The notes: generated by a model from the letters alone, not told the origin. A DNA stretch of 34,978 nt from Deinococcota bacterium (GCA_963170125.1 CAUJFI010000095.1:1-34978), one strand, 5' to 3'; shown: positions 24,741 through 32,097, counted from the first letter of the stretch. Translations and numbers: made by a program.

Positions 24741-25888
24741 GCTGCCTCCCCGTTCTTCGGGCGCGCGAGGTATGCCTTGGCGAACTCGGCATAGGCGCGC
24801 CGGGCGGCGTGCAGGTCGGCGACGGCCACGCTCTCGTTCGTGGTGTGCGCCAGCTCCTCCTCGCCTGGCCCGAAACCGATGACTGGCGCCCCGCGCCGCG
24901 CCAGGCTCGGCGCGTCGGTGCAGAACCACCACACGTCTTCCTCGAAGCGCCTGCCGACGGCCGCGAGGGCGCGCCCGAACGCCTCACGCGCCACGCGGAC
25001 GGCTTGGGCGTCCGGGTCGGCCAGGTACGCCGCCGTCGAGCGCAGCGCGTCCGCGCCGCCCCTCCCGCTGTCCGCGATCCGCACGATGATGCGCTCGTCG
25101 TGCGCGATGGAGTGTAGCCGCTCGACGACCTCGGCGGGCCCCTCGCCGGGCACCGACCGGTAGTCGACCGTGAGGACGGCGGAGCCGGGGACGACGTTGG
25201 TCGAGTCGGACGGCGAGCTGATGACGCGCGTCGGCGTCGCGCTGGAGCCGCCCAACGCTCCCCCGCGCGGCAGCTCGAGCCCCTCGAGCGCGAGGACGTA
25301 GCGGGCGACGTGCGCCAAGGCGTTCTCGCCGAGTGAGGCCCGCGCCGCGTGCGCGATGGCACCCGGGAACACGATCTCGACGACGCTAGCGCCGCGGTGA
25401 CCGAGCATCATGCGGCACTTGCTCGGCTCGCCGAGGACCACCGCGTCGTAACCGAGCGTGGCCGCGAGGTGCCTGGCCCCGAGACCGCCGACCTCCTCCT
25501 GGACGACGCCACTGACGATCAGCGTGCCCTGGAAGCCGGCCGCGGCGGCGTCCGAGGCCGCCATGACCATGCAGGCGAGCGCGCTCTTCATGTCGCAGGC
25601 GCCGCGCCCCCAAAGGCGGTCGTTCACCACGGCGCCGGAGAGCGGCGGGTAGGGCCACAGGTCGGGGTCTCCGACCGGCACAGTGTCGATGTGGCCGTTG
25701 AGCATCAGCGTTCTGCCTTCGCCCCGGCGGATCACACCGATGGCGTTGCCGACCTCGTCGAGGTAGGCCTCGTCGAAGCCGTTCGCCTCGAACGCCTCGA
25801 GCATCACGGCGGCGGCAGGCCCTTCCTTGCCGGTCTGGCTCGGCGCCTTGATCAACTCGGAAGCGAGGGAGACGAGAGGGTCTTGCAT
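24737..25888 (-). CDS. M20-family metallopeptidase/deacylase (ArgE/DapE type)
   Basis: The 383-residue product is a di-zinc hydrolase. Metal ligands and catalytic residues sit in NGHIDTVPVG, WGRGACDMKSALA and QEEVGGLGARHL, with a dimerisation lid domain in the middle and the His ligand in the C-terminal HTTNESV. Relatives cleave N-acyl amino acids, succinyl-diaminopimelate or LysW-linked lysine; which applies here cannot be decided. The ATG at 25888 has TATGAT ending 6 bases upstream and no ribosome site. It is the first gene of the operon with the DUF2007-like and CDF genes, and is divergent from the zinc-finger membrane gene. Confidence 0.88.
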   Translation of the reverse strand: MQDPLVSLASELIKAPSQTGKEGPAAAVMLEAFEANGFDEAYLDEVGNAIGVIRRGEGRTLMLNGHIDTVPVGDPDLWPYPPLSGAVVNDRLWGRGACDMKSALACMVMAASDAAAAGFQGTLIVSGVVQEEVGGLGARHLAATLGYDAVVLGEPSKCRMMLGHRGASVVEIVFPGAIAHAARASLGENALAHVARYVLALEGLELPRGGALGGSSATPTRVISSPSDSTNVVPGSAVLTVDYRSVPGEGPAEVVERLHSIAHDERIIVRIADSGRGGADALRSTAAYLADPDAQAVRVAREAFGRALAAVGRRFEEDVWWFCTDAPSLARRGAPVIGFGPGEEELAHTTNESVAVADLHAARRAYAEFAKAYLARPKNGEAA

Positions 25889-25894
25889 CCGGCC

Positions 25895-25900
25895 ATCATA
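25895..25900 (-). promoter_or_regulatory. -10 element TATGAT of the M20 operon (leaderless type)
   Basis: On the minus strand TATGAT ends 6 bases before the ATG at 25888. Confidence 0.6.
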
Positions 25901-25933
25901 CGAATAATCGCAGCGGCGCCGGACGGCGGGTCA

Positions 25934-25939
25934 TATGCT
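25934..25939 (+). promoter_or_regulatory. -10 element TATGCT of the zinc-finger membrane gene
   Basis: TATGCT ends 10 bases before the ATG at 25950. It overlaps the alternative ATG at 25935, which supports 25950 as the start. Confidence 0.4.
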
Positions 25940-25949
25940 GGCTACCGAG

Positions 25950-26750
25950 ATGACCAGCGCTACCGCTCTGCCCGCCGGCGCGTGGGCTTGCCCCGCGTGC
26001 GGGCAGGTGAACCTCGCGGGCGTCACCTGCGAGGCGTGCGGCATCGCGCTTCGGTCGCTGGACGACCCACCGCTCGACATCCCGTACCGCCCGCGCCTCA
26101 CCCGGCTCCCGAGCTTCTGGCTGGCGCTCGTCTGGGCGTTGGCCGCCATCGGCGGGCTCGCCCTGTGGCTCTCCCCGGTCGCCAGGAGCAACGTCGGCAA
26201 CCTCTTCCTCGTCGGCGAGGTGGTCGCGTCGGGGGCGGCCGCCTTCTCGTCGCTCTTCACGGCGTTGTGGCAGCGGGTGTTCAACCAGCTCGAGGTGGTC
26301 GTCCCGCCGCACGTCAGGAGCGGTGAGGAGCTGAACGTGGAAGTGCGCCTCGTCCCGTACGCGACGGTGGCCCGCGTCTCCGTCGACGTGCGGCTCGTGG
26401 ATCGCTTCTACGTCAAGGTCGACGACCGGGTCGAGACCGCCAAGCGCGAGTTGGGAAGCACGAGCCTGCTGAGGCGCGGCAGACTGCGCGGACGCCGGCT
26501 CACGAGCCTGTCGGCGCGGTTCGTCGCGCCGTTCCCCGCCACCACGCACCAGAGTTTCCAAGTGGACGTCATGGCGGACCTGCTCAACATCCTGGCGTTC
26601 GCGATCCCGGCCCTACGCTGGCAGGCCCGCAACCTCAAGGAACATGGCGGCTACTACGTCGAGGCGGTCGTGCGCGTCGGGCCGCTCACCAGGCGCTACC
26701 ACAAGCGCGTGCTCTCCTACCTCGTCGGTGAGCGGCTCTACGTCGGCTGA
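25950..26750 (+). CDS. Membrane protein with N-terminal RanBP2-like zinc finger
   Basis: The 266-residue product opens with WACPACGQVN followed by CEACG, a four-Cys zinc site whose Trp, spacing (WxCxxCxxxN) and second CxxC pair resemble the RanBP2-type finger, but with five residues instead of six between the Asn and the third Cys. One or two membrane helices follow (FWLALVWALAAIGGLALWL; a second weaker stretch near VGEVVASGAAAFSSLF). The rest (LEVVVPPHVRSGEELNVEVRL..., SVDVRLVDRFY..., VDDRVETAKREL) has an alternating strand pattern resembling an arrestin- or Ig-like sandwich, with a basic Arg-rich loop (RRGRLRGRRL). No function is known. An ATG at 25935 is the alternative start. Confidence 0.6.
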   Translation: MTSATALPAGAWACPACGQVNLAGVTCEACGIALRSLDDPPLDIPYRPRLTRLPSFWLALVWALAAIGGLALWLSPVARSNVGNLFLVGEVVASGAAAFSSLFTALWQRVFNQLEVVVPPHVRSGEELNVEVRLVPYATVARVSVDVRLVDRFYVKVDDRVETAKRELGSTSLLRRGRLRGRRLTSLSARFVAPFPATTHQSFQVDVMADLLNILAFAIPALRWQARNLKEHGGYYVEAVVRVGPLTRRYHKRVLSYLVGERLYVG

Positions 26751-26779
26751 GCCCGGGAGCGTGCCGCGAAGCTCCTTAC

Positions 26780-27100
26780 CTACTCGACGTCGCCGAGCCA
26801 CCTGTAGCGCCGCAGGTCGACGCGGTCGTCGCTGACCTCGACCCCCTCTGAGCGCAGCAGCGCGACCTGCAGCTCGCCGGAGCCGACCTTGTACGTCGAG
26901 ATGCCGCCGCTGGCGTTGATGACGCGCTGCCACGGCACGTCGTCGACCTCGCCGCCGCGTAGCCCGTAAAGGATCGCTCCCACCTGCCGCGCGTGGTTCG
27001 GCCTGCCCGCCAGGAGGGCCACCTCGCCGTACGTCGTCACCCTGCCGGCGGGAACGGCCCGCACGACCCGCAGGACCGCCTCCCTGAAACCTTCGTCCAT
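26780..27100 (-). CDS. Alkyltransferase-like protein (MGMT family, no active cysteine)
   Basis: The 106-residue product matches the DNA-binding domain of O6-alkylguanine transferases: VPAGRVTTYGEVALLAGRPN and ARQVGAILYGLRGG. The active-site PCHR motif is replaced by PWQR (Trp57), so it cannot accept an alkyl group. ATL proteins of this kind bind O6-alkylguanine and pass the lesion to nucleotide excision repair. The ATG has TAGCAT ending 5 bases upstream and no ribosome site. Confidence 0.88.
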   Translation of the reverse strand: MDEGFREAVLRVVRAVPAGRVTTYGEVALLAGRPNHARQVGAILYGLRGGEVDDVPWQRVINASGGISTYKVGSGELQVALLRSEGVEVSDDRVDLRRYRWLGDVE

Positions 27101-27105
27101 GCTCG

Positions 27106-27111
27106 ATGCTA
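27106..27111 (-). promoter_or_regulatory. -10 element TAGCAT of the ATL gene (leaderless type)
   Basis: On the minus strand TAGCAT ends 5 bases before the ATG at 27100. Confidence 0.45.
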
Positions 27112-27158
27112 ACGCCCTTAGACGTGCCGTGGAGCGTGTCGGCGCGGCCCGCGTCCGT

Positions 27159-27164
27159 TATCCT
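27159..27164 (+). promoter_or_regulatory. -10 element TATCCT for the small membrane gene and miaB
   Basis: TATCCT implies transcription from about 27171, just ahead of GGAGG (27172-27176) and the GTG at 27182. Likely drives miaB too. Confidence 0.35.
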
Positions 27165-27181
27165 CTCTCTCGGAGGCGCTG

Positions 27182-27358
27182 GTGCTGACGTTGACGGTGC
27201 AGGTCGCCAGTTACGTGTTCCTGGTCGGCGTGCTGCTGCTCTTCTCGAGCGCCGCGCCGAAGGTGCGCGAGAGGTTCCCGCGCGGCTTCGCCATCGGGTC
27301 GCTACTCGCGTTGGGCAGTGTCCTGCTGGTCCTCGTCGGGGCGCTGGTGTTCCGCTGA
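27182..27358 (+). CDS. Small two-helix membrane protein
   Basis: A 58-residue frame starts with GTG after GGAGG at 5-base spacing. It has two hydrophobic segments (VASYVFLVGVLLLFSS and IGSLLALGSVLLVLVGALVF) separated by a basic loop (KVRERFPRGF), so both ends should lie on the outer side if the positive-inside rule holds. No family is recognised. The stop is 29 bases before the miaB start, and both probably share the promoter at 27159. The strong ribosome site and clean membrane pattern make it a likely real gene. Confidence 0.65.
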   Translation: MLTLTVQVASYVFLVGVLLLFSSAAPKVRERFPRGFAIGSLLALGSVLLVLVGALVFR

Positions 27359-27387
27359 GGCGTTCGGCGAGGCGATTGGAGCGGCAG

Positions 27388-28737
27388 TTGCGAGCACACG
27401 TCATCACCTTCGGGTGCCAGATGAACGAGTACGACACCCACACCATCCAGTCGGAGCTGGTGGCCGGTGGGCACGAGCTCGCCGCGCACCCTGCCGACGC
27501 CGACCTGCTGCTCCTCAACACCTGCGCCGTGCGCGGCAAGCCGGTCGAGAAGGTGGTCAGCGTGCTCGGCGACCTGCGCAAGCAGCGCTCCGAGGGGCGC
27601 GACGTTACCGTGGGGTTGATGGGCTGCCTCGCCCAGTTGGAGGAGGGGCGCGAGGTCGCGCAGAAGTTCGGCGTCGACCTCCTCGTGGGGCCCGGCGCCA
27701 TCACGGACCTGCTCGAGGCGCTGGAGGAGTACGGCAGCCTACGCTCAGGCGAGCGCGGCGGCATGATCGAGCGGCTCGGCTTCGGACCGGAGCTCCACGA
27801 TTACCAACCGCCGCCGCCCCGAGGCCTGTCGGGCTTCCTCACGATCATGCGGGGCTGCAACCACCACTGCACCTACTGCATCGTCCCCGACACGCGCGGA
27901 CCGGAGGTCTCGCGCGCGCCCGAGAGCGTCCTGCGAGAAGCGGCCGCGATGCGCGCGGCGGGAGTGGCCGAGGTCACCCTGCTCGGCCAGAACGTCAACT
28001 CCTACGGCATGGGCCAGCCCGGGATGCCGAGCTTCCCGGAGCTCCTCCGCGCGGTCGCCGACCTCGGCTTCGAGCGCGTCAAGTTCACCACCAGCCACCC
28101 GATGAACTTCACGAGCGAGCTCATCGACGTCATCGCCACGCATCCGAACGTCTGCAACTACATCCACCTCCCGATGCAGTCCGGCTCCGACCGGGTGCTG
28201 CGGCGCATGGCGCGCGAGTACCGCATCGAGCGCTACCTGGCCATCGTCAGGGAGATCAGGGAGAAGGTCGCGGAGGTCGTCATCTCCACGGACGTCATCG
28301 TCGGCTTCCCCGGCGAGACGGAGGAGGACTTCCAGGCGACGCTCGCGGCCGCCGAGACGGCCGCGTTCGAGCAGGCGTACATGTTCATGTACTCCGCCCG
28401 CCCGGGCACGCCGAGCTACAAGCACTTCACGGACATGCCGCGCGAGGTGAAGGTCGAGCGCCTGCAGCGGCTCATCGAAGCCCAGAAGGCGCGGAGCCTG
28501 GCCGCCAACGAGGCGCTCGTCGGCAAGACCTTGCGCGTGCTCGTGAAGGACCTCGGCCGCGACTCGCGCTACGCGGTTGGCCACTCCGATCAGAACCACA
28601 CGGTCCTCGTGCCCGCCGAGAGCGTGTCGAGCATGGGCGTGAAGGACGTGACGATTACCGGCGCGACGCCGCACGCCCTGTACGGCGAGGCCGTCGGGGC
28701 CGCCCCGCACGGCATCGAGCTCGTGATGGCGTCGTGA
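27388..28737 (+). CDS. miaB: tRNA-2-methylthio-N6-dimethylallyladenosine synthase
   Basis: MiaB adds a methylthio group at C2 of i6A37 in tRNAs, using two [4Fe-4S] clusters. The 449-residue product has the N-terminal cluster cysteines Cys10 (FGCQMN), Cys46 (NTCAVRG) and Cys80 (GLMGCLAQ), the radical SAM triad CNHHCTYC (Cys157, 161, 164), and a C-terminal TRAM domain. The TTG start has GGAG 6 bases upstream and keeps Cys10; the later ATG at 27421 would remove it. An 8 x 11-bp tandem repeat covers the last codons and the stop. Confidence 0.95.
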   Translation: MRAHVITFGCQMNEYDTHTIQSELVAGGHELAAHPADADLLLLNTCAVRGKPVEKVVSVLGDLRKQRSEGRDVTVGLMGCLAQLEEGREVAQKFGVDLLVGPGAITDLLEALEEYGSLRSGERGGMIERLGFGPELHDYQPPPPRGLSGFLTIMRGCNHHCTYCIVPDTRGPEVSRAPESVLREAAAMRAAGVAEVTLLGQNVNSYGMGQPGMPSFPELLRAVADLGFERVKFTTSHPMNFTSELIDVIATHPNVCNYIHLPMQSGSDRVLRRMAREYRIERYLAIVREIREKVAEVVISTDVIVGFPGETEEDFQATLAAAETAAFEQAYMFMYSARPGTPSYKHFTDMPREVKVERLQRLIEAQKARSLAANEALVGKTLRVLVKDLGRDSRYAVGHSDQNHTVLVPAESVSSMGVKDVTITGATPHALYGEAVGAAPHGIELVMAS

Positions 28738-28810
28738 TGGCGGCGTGATGGCAGCGTGGCGGCGGCTTGGTCGCAGCGTGGCGGCAGCCTGGCGGCGGCC
28801 TGGTCGCAGG
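28723..28810 (+). repeat. 8 x 11-bp tandem repeat across the miaB stop codon
   Basis: Eight consecutive 11-bp units with the pattern (G/C/T)TG(A/G)(T/C)GGC-like, beginning GTGATGGCGTC, GTGATGGCGGC, GTGATGGCAGC, GTGGCGGCGGC and ending CTGGTCGCAGG. The miaB TGA is inside the second unit. Divergence rises toward the 3' end. 11 is not a multiple of three, so unit gain or loss would alter the C-terminus. Confidence 0.85.
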
Positions 28811-28875
28811 GCGATCGCGGCGCGATCGACCCGCCGACCGGCTCGCCGCTGGACTCGTGAAGCGGGCATGAGCGC

Positions 28876-30459
28876 ATGACCGCCGAGGCAGCTGCGTACC
28901 TCATGCGCAGGCACCTTGTGATCGTTCACCCCTCGCAGCCGCAGGTGCTCCTGGAGCGCGGTCCGGACGGTGCGCCGCGCCTGCCCGTGCAGGACGAGCC
29001 GCTCGGCGACTCGCGCAGCGCCCTCGGGCTCGCCGGCCTGGGCGCGCCGGAGCTGTCGCTCGTGTCGCTTGGGCAGGTCGCGTTCGTCCGCCGCGCGGCG
29101 GACGAGAGGACCGACGGCGTGGTGAGGGAGTTCCTGACCGCCTGCGAGCTCTTCCCCGCCCCGGCGGTCGACGTCCTGCGGCGGCACGCATGGTTGGGCG
29201 CCGGGGACGACGCGAGCGCCCTCGGGCTACCCACGCCGCTCGCGGATGCCCTGGCTGGGTACCTAGGCTGGCTGGCCGTCGACGACGGCGCCACGGGGGC
29301 GGAGCCGGCCCCCGCAGAGGGCGCGGCGCGGCGCGGTCACGCCCCCGGAGAGCCCGCTGCGGCCGAGCCACCGCCCCACAGCCTGCCGGGCTCGACCGCG
29401 GCGCTGGCGGCCGCCATGCGGGCGGAGGTAGCGGAAGGCAACGGCACCCGCGAGGCGGCCTGTTCGACCCTCGAACCCCTCGTGCCCGGCGACGGCTCGG
29501 CCGCCCCGTTGCGGCAGCTCCAGTCGTGGGTCCTGTCCAGCGTCTGGCTCGGGGACGCCGCCGTCGTCAAGGTCACAAACCCACTCTGGCCGAACGAGCC
29601 CGCCGTCACCGCGGCCATCCACTCCCTGATACCGGACCTCGTGCCCGCGGTCGTGGCGCACGGCCGTTACGCGGTGGCCCGCGGGGCGTCCGAGCCGGCG
29701 CGCGGCGGGTCGGCGAAGCCGGCGCTTGGCGGTTCGCAGGCTCCGGACCGCGACCACCAGGTCGCCGCATGGATGGTGACTCGCCGGTTCGAGGAGGACC
29801 ACGTCCGTACGGCCACCACGAGCGACGTCCTGAACGCCCTCGCCGAGCTCCAGGCGGCCGCTTCCGGGCGTCACGCGGAGCTGCTGGCGGCGGGTGTCCT
29901 GAAGCGCGGGCCACTCGAGGTGGCGGCCGACCTCGGCATGCTCTGGTCGTCGCCTCAGCTCGCTCACCTCACGGACGCCGAGCGCGCGGCGTTGCCGGCG
30001 CTGGAGCGCCGGCTCGGGGAGCGCCTCGCCCGGCTGGCGAGCGCGGCGCCTCTCCTCCTCACGCACGGTGACCTCCACCAGGGCAACGCTGCGTTCACGC
30101 GCGCGGGCGGCGAGCTGCCCGTGCTCTTCGACTGGACCGACGCCGCACTCGCCTGGCCGGGCGTCGACCTGCTGACGCTCGCGGGGATAGACGAGGAGCC
30201 GAACGCCGCCGAGCTGCTCGCCCTGCGCGACGCCTACCTGGTCGCCGTCCGCACCGCGTTCCATGACCACCCCGGCCTACTGACGGGCGTCGAGGCGACG
30301 CTCGACGAAGGCCTGGCGCTCGCGCCCGTCTACCACGCCGTCGCCTACGCCCATATCGCGGCGGCCGTGCCACCGGCGCAGCGCGCGTTCGTCGACGCTG
30401 GTCGGGTGGTCCTCTGGGTGGTCAGGAGCATGCTCGCGCGGCTGCGGGCGGACGCGTGA
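28876..30459 (+). CDS. Aminoglycoside-phosphotransferase-like protein with unknown N-terminal domain
   Basis: The 527-residue product has a kinase-like C-terminal half. HGDLHQGN (His397-Asn404, catalytic Asp399) and FDWTDA (Asp419, Mg site) form the APH/choline-kinase catalytic core; Lys232 in VVKVTNP may be the ATP-binding lysine. Residues 1-135 are a separate, unrecognised domain (RRHLVIVHPSQPQVLLERG...), joined by an Ala/Pro/Glu-rich linker at about 136-175. Residues 271-290 hold a degenerate eight-residue repeat (SEPARGG, SAKPALGG, SQAPD). Target could be a small-molecule hydroxyl. The stop codon lies within the first unit of the 4 x 23-bp repeat. Confidence 0.75.
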   Translation: MTAEAAAYLMRRHLVIVHPSQPQVLLERGPDGAPRLPVQDEPLGDSRSALGLAGLGAPELSLVSLGQVAFVRRAADERTDGVVREFLTACELFPAPAVDVLRRHAWLGAGDDASALGLPTPLADALAGYLGWLAVDDGATGAEPAPAEGAARRGHAPGEPAAAEPPPHSLPGSTAALAAAMRAEVAEGNGTREAACSTLEPLVPGDGSAAPLRQLQSWVLSSVWLGDAAVVKVTNPLWPNEPAVTAAIHSLIPDLVPAVVAHGRYAVARGASEPARGGSAKPALGGSQAPDRDHQVAAWMVTRRFEEDHVRTATTSDVLNALAELQAAASGRHAELLAAGVLKRGPLEVAADLGMLWSSPQLAHLTDAERAALPALERRLGERLARLASAAPLLLTHGDLHQGNAAFTRAGGELPVLFDWTDAALAWPGVDLLTLAGIDEEPNAAELLALRDAYLVAVRTAFHDHPGLLTGVEATLDEGLALAPVYHAVAYAHIAAAVPPAQRAFVDAGRVVLWVVRSMLARLRADA

Positions 30460-30545
30460 GGCGCAGCGTGGCGAACGCGTGAGGCGCAGCATGGCGAACG
30501 CGTCAGGCGCAGCATGACGGACGCGTCAAGCGCAGCATGACGCGC
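30454..30545 (+). repeat. 4 x 23-bp tandem repeat joining two genes
   Basis: Four units of exactly 23 bp start GCGTGAGGCGCAGC, GCGTGAGGCGCAGC, GCGTCAGGCGCAGC and GCGTCAAGCGCAGC. Unit 1 contains the stop of the upstream phosphotransferase (TGA at 30457-30459), and unit 4 contains the ATG of the Nudix gene (30537-30539). Each unit from the second on carries a GCATG at the same position. Confidence 0.9.
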
Positions 30546-30974
30546 GACTTGGCGGTCAGCGTCTTCGTGGTCTGGCGCGACCGGGTGCTGCTGCACCGCC
30601 ACCGGAAGCTCGGGATCTGGCTGCCGCCCGGTGGTCACGTCGAGCCAGGGGAGCTGCCTGACGATGCCGCGACGCGCGAAGTACTCGAGGAGGCCGGGAT
30701 CGCCGTCGAGCTCATCGGGCCGCCGCCGATCGTCGCCCCCGGTCCCCGCCAGCTCGTCCGGCCCCGAGGCGTCCAGTTGGAGGCTATCGGCGCGGATCAC
30801 GAGCACGTCGACCTCGTCTACCTGGCGCGGCCGGTCGCGTCTTACGCGGGCACCTTGACCGGTGAGGAGTCGAGCATGGGCTGGTACGACCTCGTGAGCG
30901 CCCTTGGCCTGGGCCTCACGCCAGAGCTCGACGCCTGGGTGCGGTTGGCCTTGAGCGAGCTCGGCGAGGGTTGA
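30537..30974 (+). CDS. Nudix hydrolase
   Basis: The 145-residue product has a complete Nudix box ([23 protein letters not shown], seen as [14 protein letters not shown] plus TREVLEEAG) following [19 protein letters not shown] and LGIWLPPGG. The HHVDL-like [13 protein letters not shown] strand follows. Substrate is unknown. Its ATG lies in the last unit of a 23-bp tandem repeat, and no normal ribosome site precedes it; earlier repeat units contain similar GCATG starts in other frames. It lies downstream of the phosphotransferase on the same strand and could be co-transcribed. Confidence 0.82.
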   Translation: MTRDLAVSVFVVWRDRVLLHRHRKLGIWLPPGGHVEPGELPDDAATREVLEEAGIAVELIGPPPIVAPGPRQLVRPRGVQLEAIGADHEHVDLVYLARPVASYAGTLTGEESSMGWYDLVSALGLGLTPELDAWVRLALSELGEG

Positions 30975-31078
30975 GCCGTTCCGCCAGGGAGGTCACGAGG
31001 GTCGGCCCGGCCCTTGAACGGCGGCTGCTCTAGCGAGGCGCGAGGGGGCGCCCCGGCCGTTGTCCGAGCGCTCGACGA

Positions 31079-31633
31079 CTACCCTAGCCCCGCCAGCCAC
31101 GCCTCACACTCGGACGGCGACCGCAGCCGCACGACCCTCAGCTCCGGGCGCAGCTCCAACAGCTCCGCGACGCGCTTGGGCGTCGCCGCGTGCGTGCGCC
31201 AGGCCCACCGGACGATGTGATCGCGGTCGACGAGGACGCGCAAGAGGCCGCGCTCGCGGTTGCCGTTCCACAGCTCCTCGTTGCGTAAGCGACGCCTGAC
31301 GGTCCGCGCGACGACGCGGCGCATGACGACGTGCCGCGGGTAGTCGAGCCACACGAGCAGGTCCGCCCTCCCAGCCAGGAGCGGCCTCACCGTGTGGTAT
31401 TGCCACTCCGTCACCCAACCGGGCCGAGACGAGAAGCGCTCCACGTCCGCCACGAACTCCGGGCGCGGCGCCCAGCCGGGGCCGTGGAAGAGCCCGTCGA
31501 TCTCCACGTGCTCGAGCCCGAACACGCCCGCCAGGCGGGCGGCCAAGGTCGACTTGCCCGCACCGGAGGTGCCCGCGACGAGCACGCTACGCGGCGGCTC
31601 CGCCAAACGGTCGGTGGCTTCCAGCAGCGGCAC
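31079..31633 (-). CDS. P-loop NTPase, topology-modulation/adenylate-kinase-like
   Basis: The 184-residue product has a Walker A motif AGTSGAGKST near residue 20, then EIDGLFHGPGWAPRP, a pattern of small-molecule kinase-like proteins annotated as 'DNA topology modulation protein' (FlaR), and LLVWLDYPRHVVMRRVVART with the second acidic strand and the Arg-rich lid (RRRLRNEELWNGNRERG). Activity and substrate are not established for the group. The GTG start has TAGACT ending 6 bases upstream and no ribosome site. It is divergent from the truncated gene that follows. Confidence 0.78.
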   Translation of the reverse strand: MPLLEATDRLAEPPRSVLVAGTSGAGKSTLAARLAGVFGLEHVEIDGLFHGPGWAPRPEFVADVERFSSRPGWVTEWQYHTVRPLLAGRADLLVWLDYPRHVVMRRVVARTVRRRLRNEELWNGNRERGLLRVLVDRDHIVRWAWRTHAATPKRVAELLELRPELRVVRLRSPSECEAWLAGLG

Positions 31634-31639
31634 GGACGG

Positions 31640-31645
31640 AGTCTA
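31640..31645 (-). promoter_or_regulatory. -10 element TAGACT of the P-loop gene (leaderless type)
   Basis: On the minus strand TAGACT ends 6 bases before the GTG at 31633. Confidence 0.55.
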
Positions 31646-31749
31646 GCAGCCGCCCCCTCCGCGTCGACGACTCTGGCGTCAGGTACTCGAACAGCGACCT
31701 GACCACGGCGTACCTCAGCTTCGCGAAGGTCGGCGGCACGTTCTGGGTC

Positions 31750-32097
31750 GTGCTGAACGACCGCGTGGTCACGGCGCTGCCTGTCGCCATGGACGGCATC
31801 CCCGTCGTCGTCGGCACCAACTTCTTCGGCTCCACCACGTACTCCGGCGCGCTCAACGGTGAAGGACCCGTCGCCGTTGAGTCGACGGGCAACGTCGTCG
31901 ACGGGGTCAGCCTCGAGCATGACGGCATCGAGCTGGCGGACGCCGTCGCCGCCTACCACGCGAGCCTCGCGAGCGTCGGCGAGCCCGTCACGGTCGAGCT
32001 CGACGGCAATTACGCCGTGATCACGAGCGCCTCGGGCCTTCGCATCGTGCTCCAGGACGTCTTCGACGGCGTGAAGGCGCACATAGCCGCCGGCTGA
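31750..32097 (+). CDS. Unrecognised protein, probably 5'-truncated
   Basis: From the first possible start (GTG 31750) the frame encodes 115 residues with alternating strands and Gly/Asn turns (TYSGALNGEGPVAVESTG, ELDGNYAVITSASGLR). The same frame continues upstream to about 31660 with residues of identical character (VRYSNSDLTTAYLSFAKVGG then TFWVVLN), but no ATG, GTG or TTG occurs there and the GTG at 31750 has no ribosome site. Either a non-standard start is used or the 5' end of the gene was lost when the adjacent divergent P-loop gene was placed here. The family is unknown. Confidence 0.45.
   Translation: MLNDRVVTALPVAMDGIPVVVGTNFFGSTTYSGALNGEGPVAVESTGNVVDGVSLEHDGIELADAVAAYHASLASVGEPVTVELDGNYAVITSASGLRIVLQDVFDGVKAHIAAG

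Noticed and set aside
27106..27387. N-terminal extension of the miaB frame
   Set aside because: It overlaps another clear small gene in a different frame; MiaB normally begins just before the first Cys motif.
30454..30545. CRISPR array
   Set aside because: The 23-bp units are contiguous without spacers and contain gene ends.
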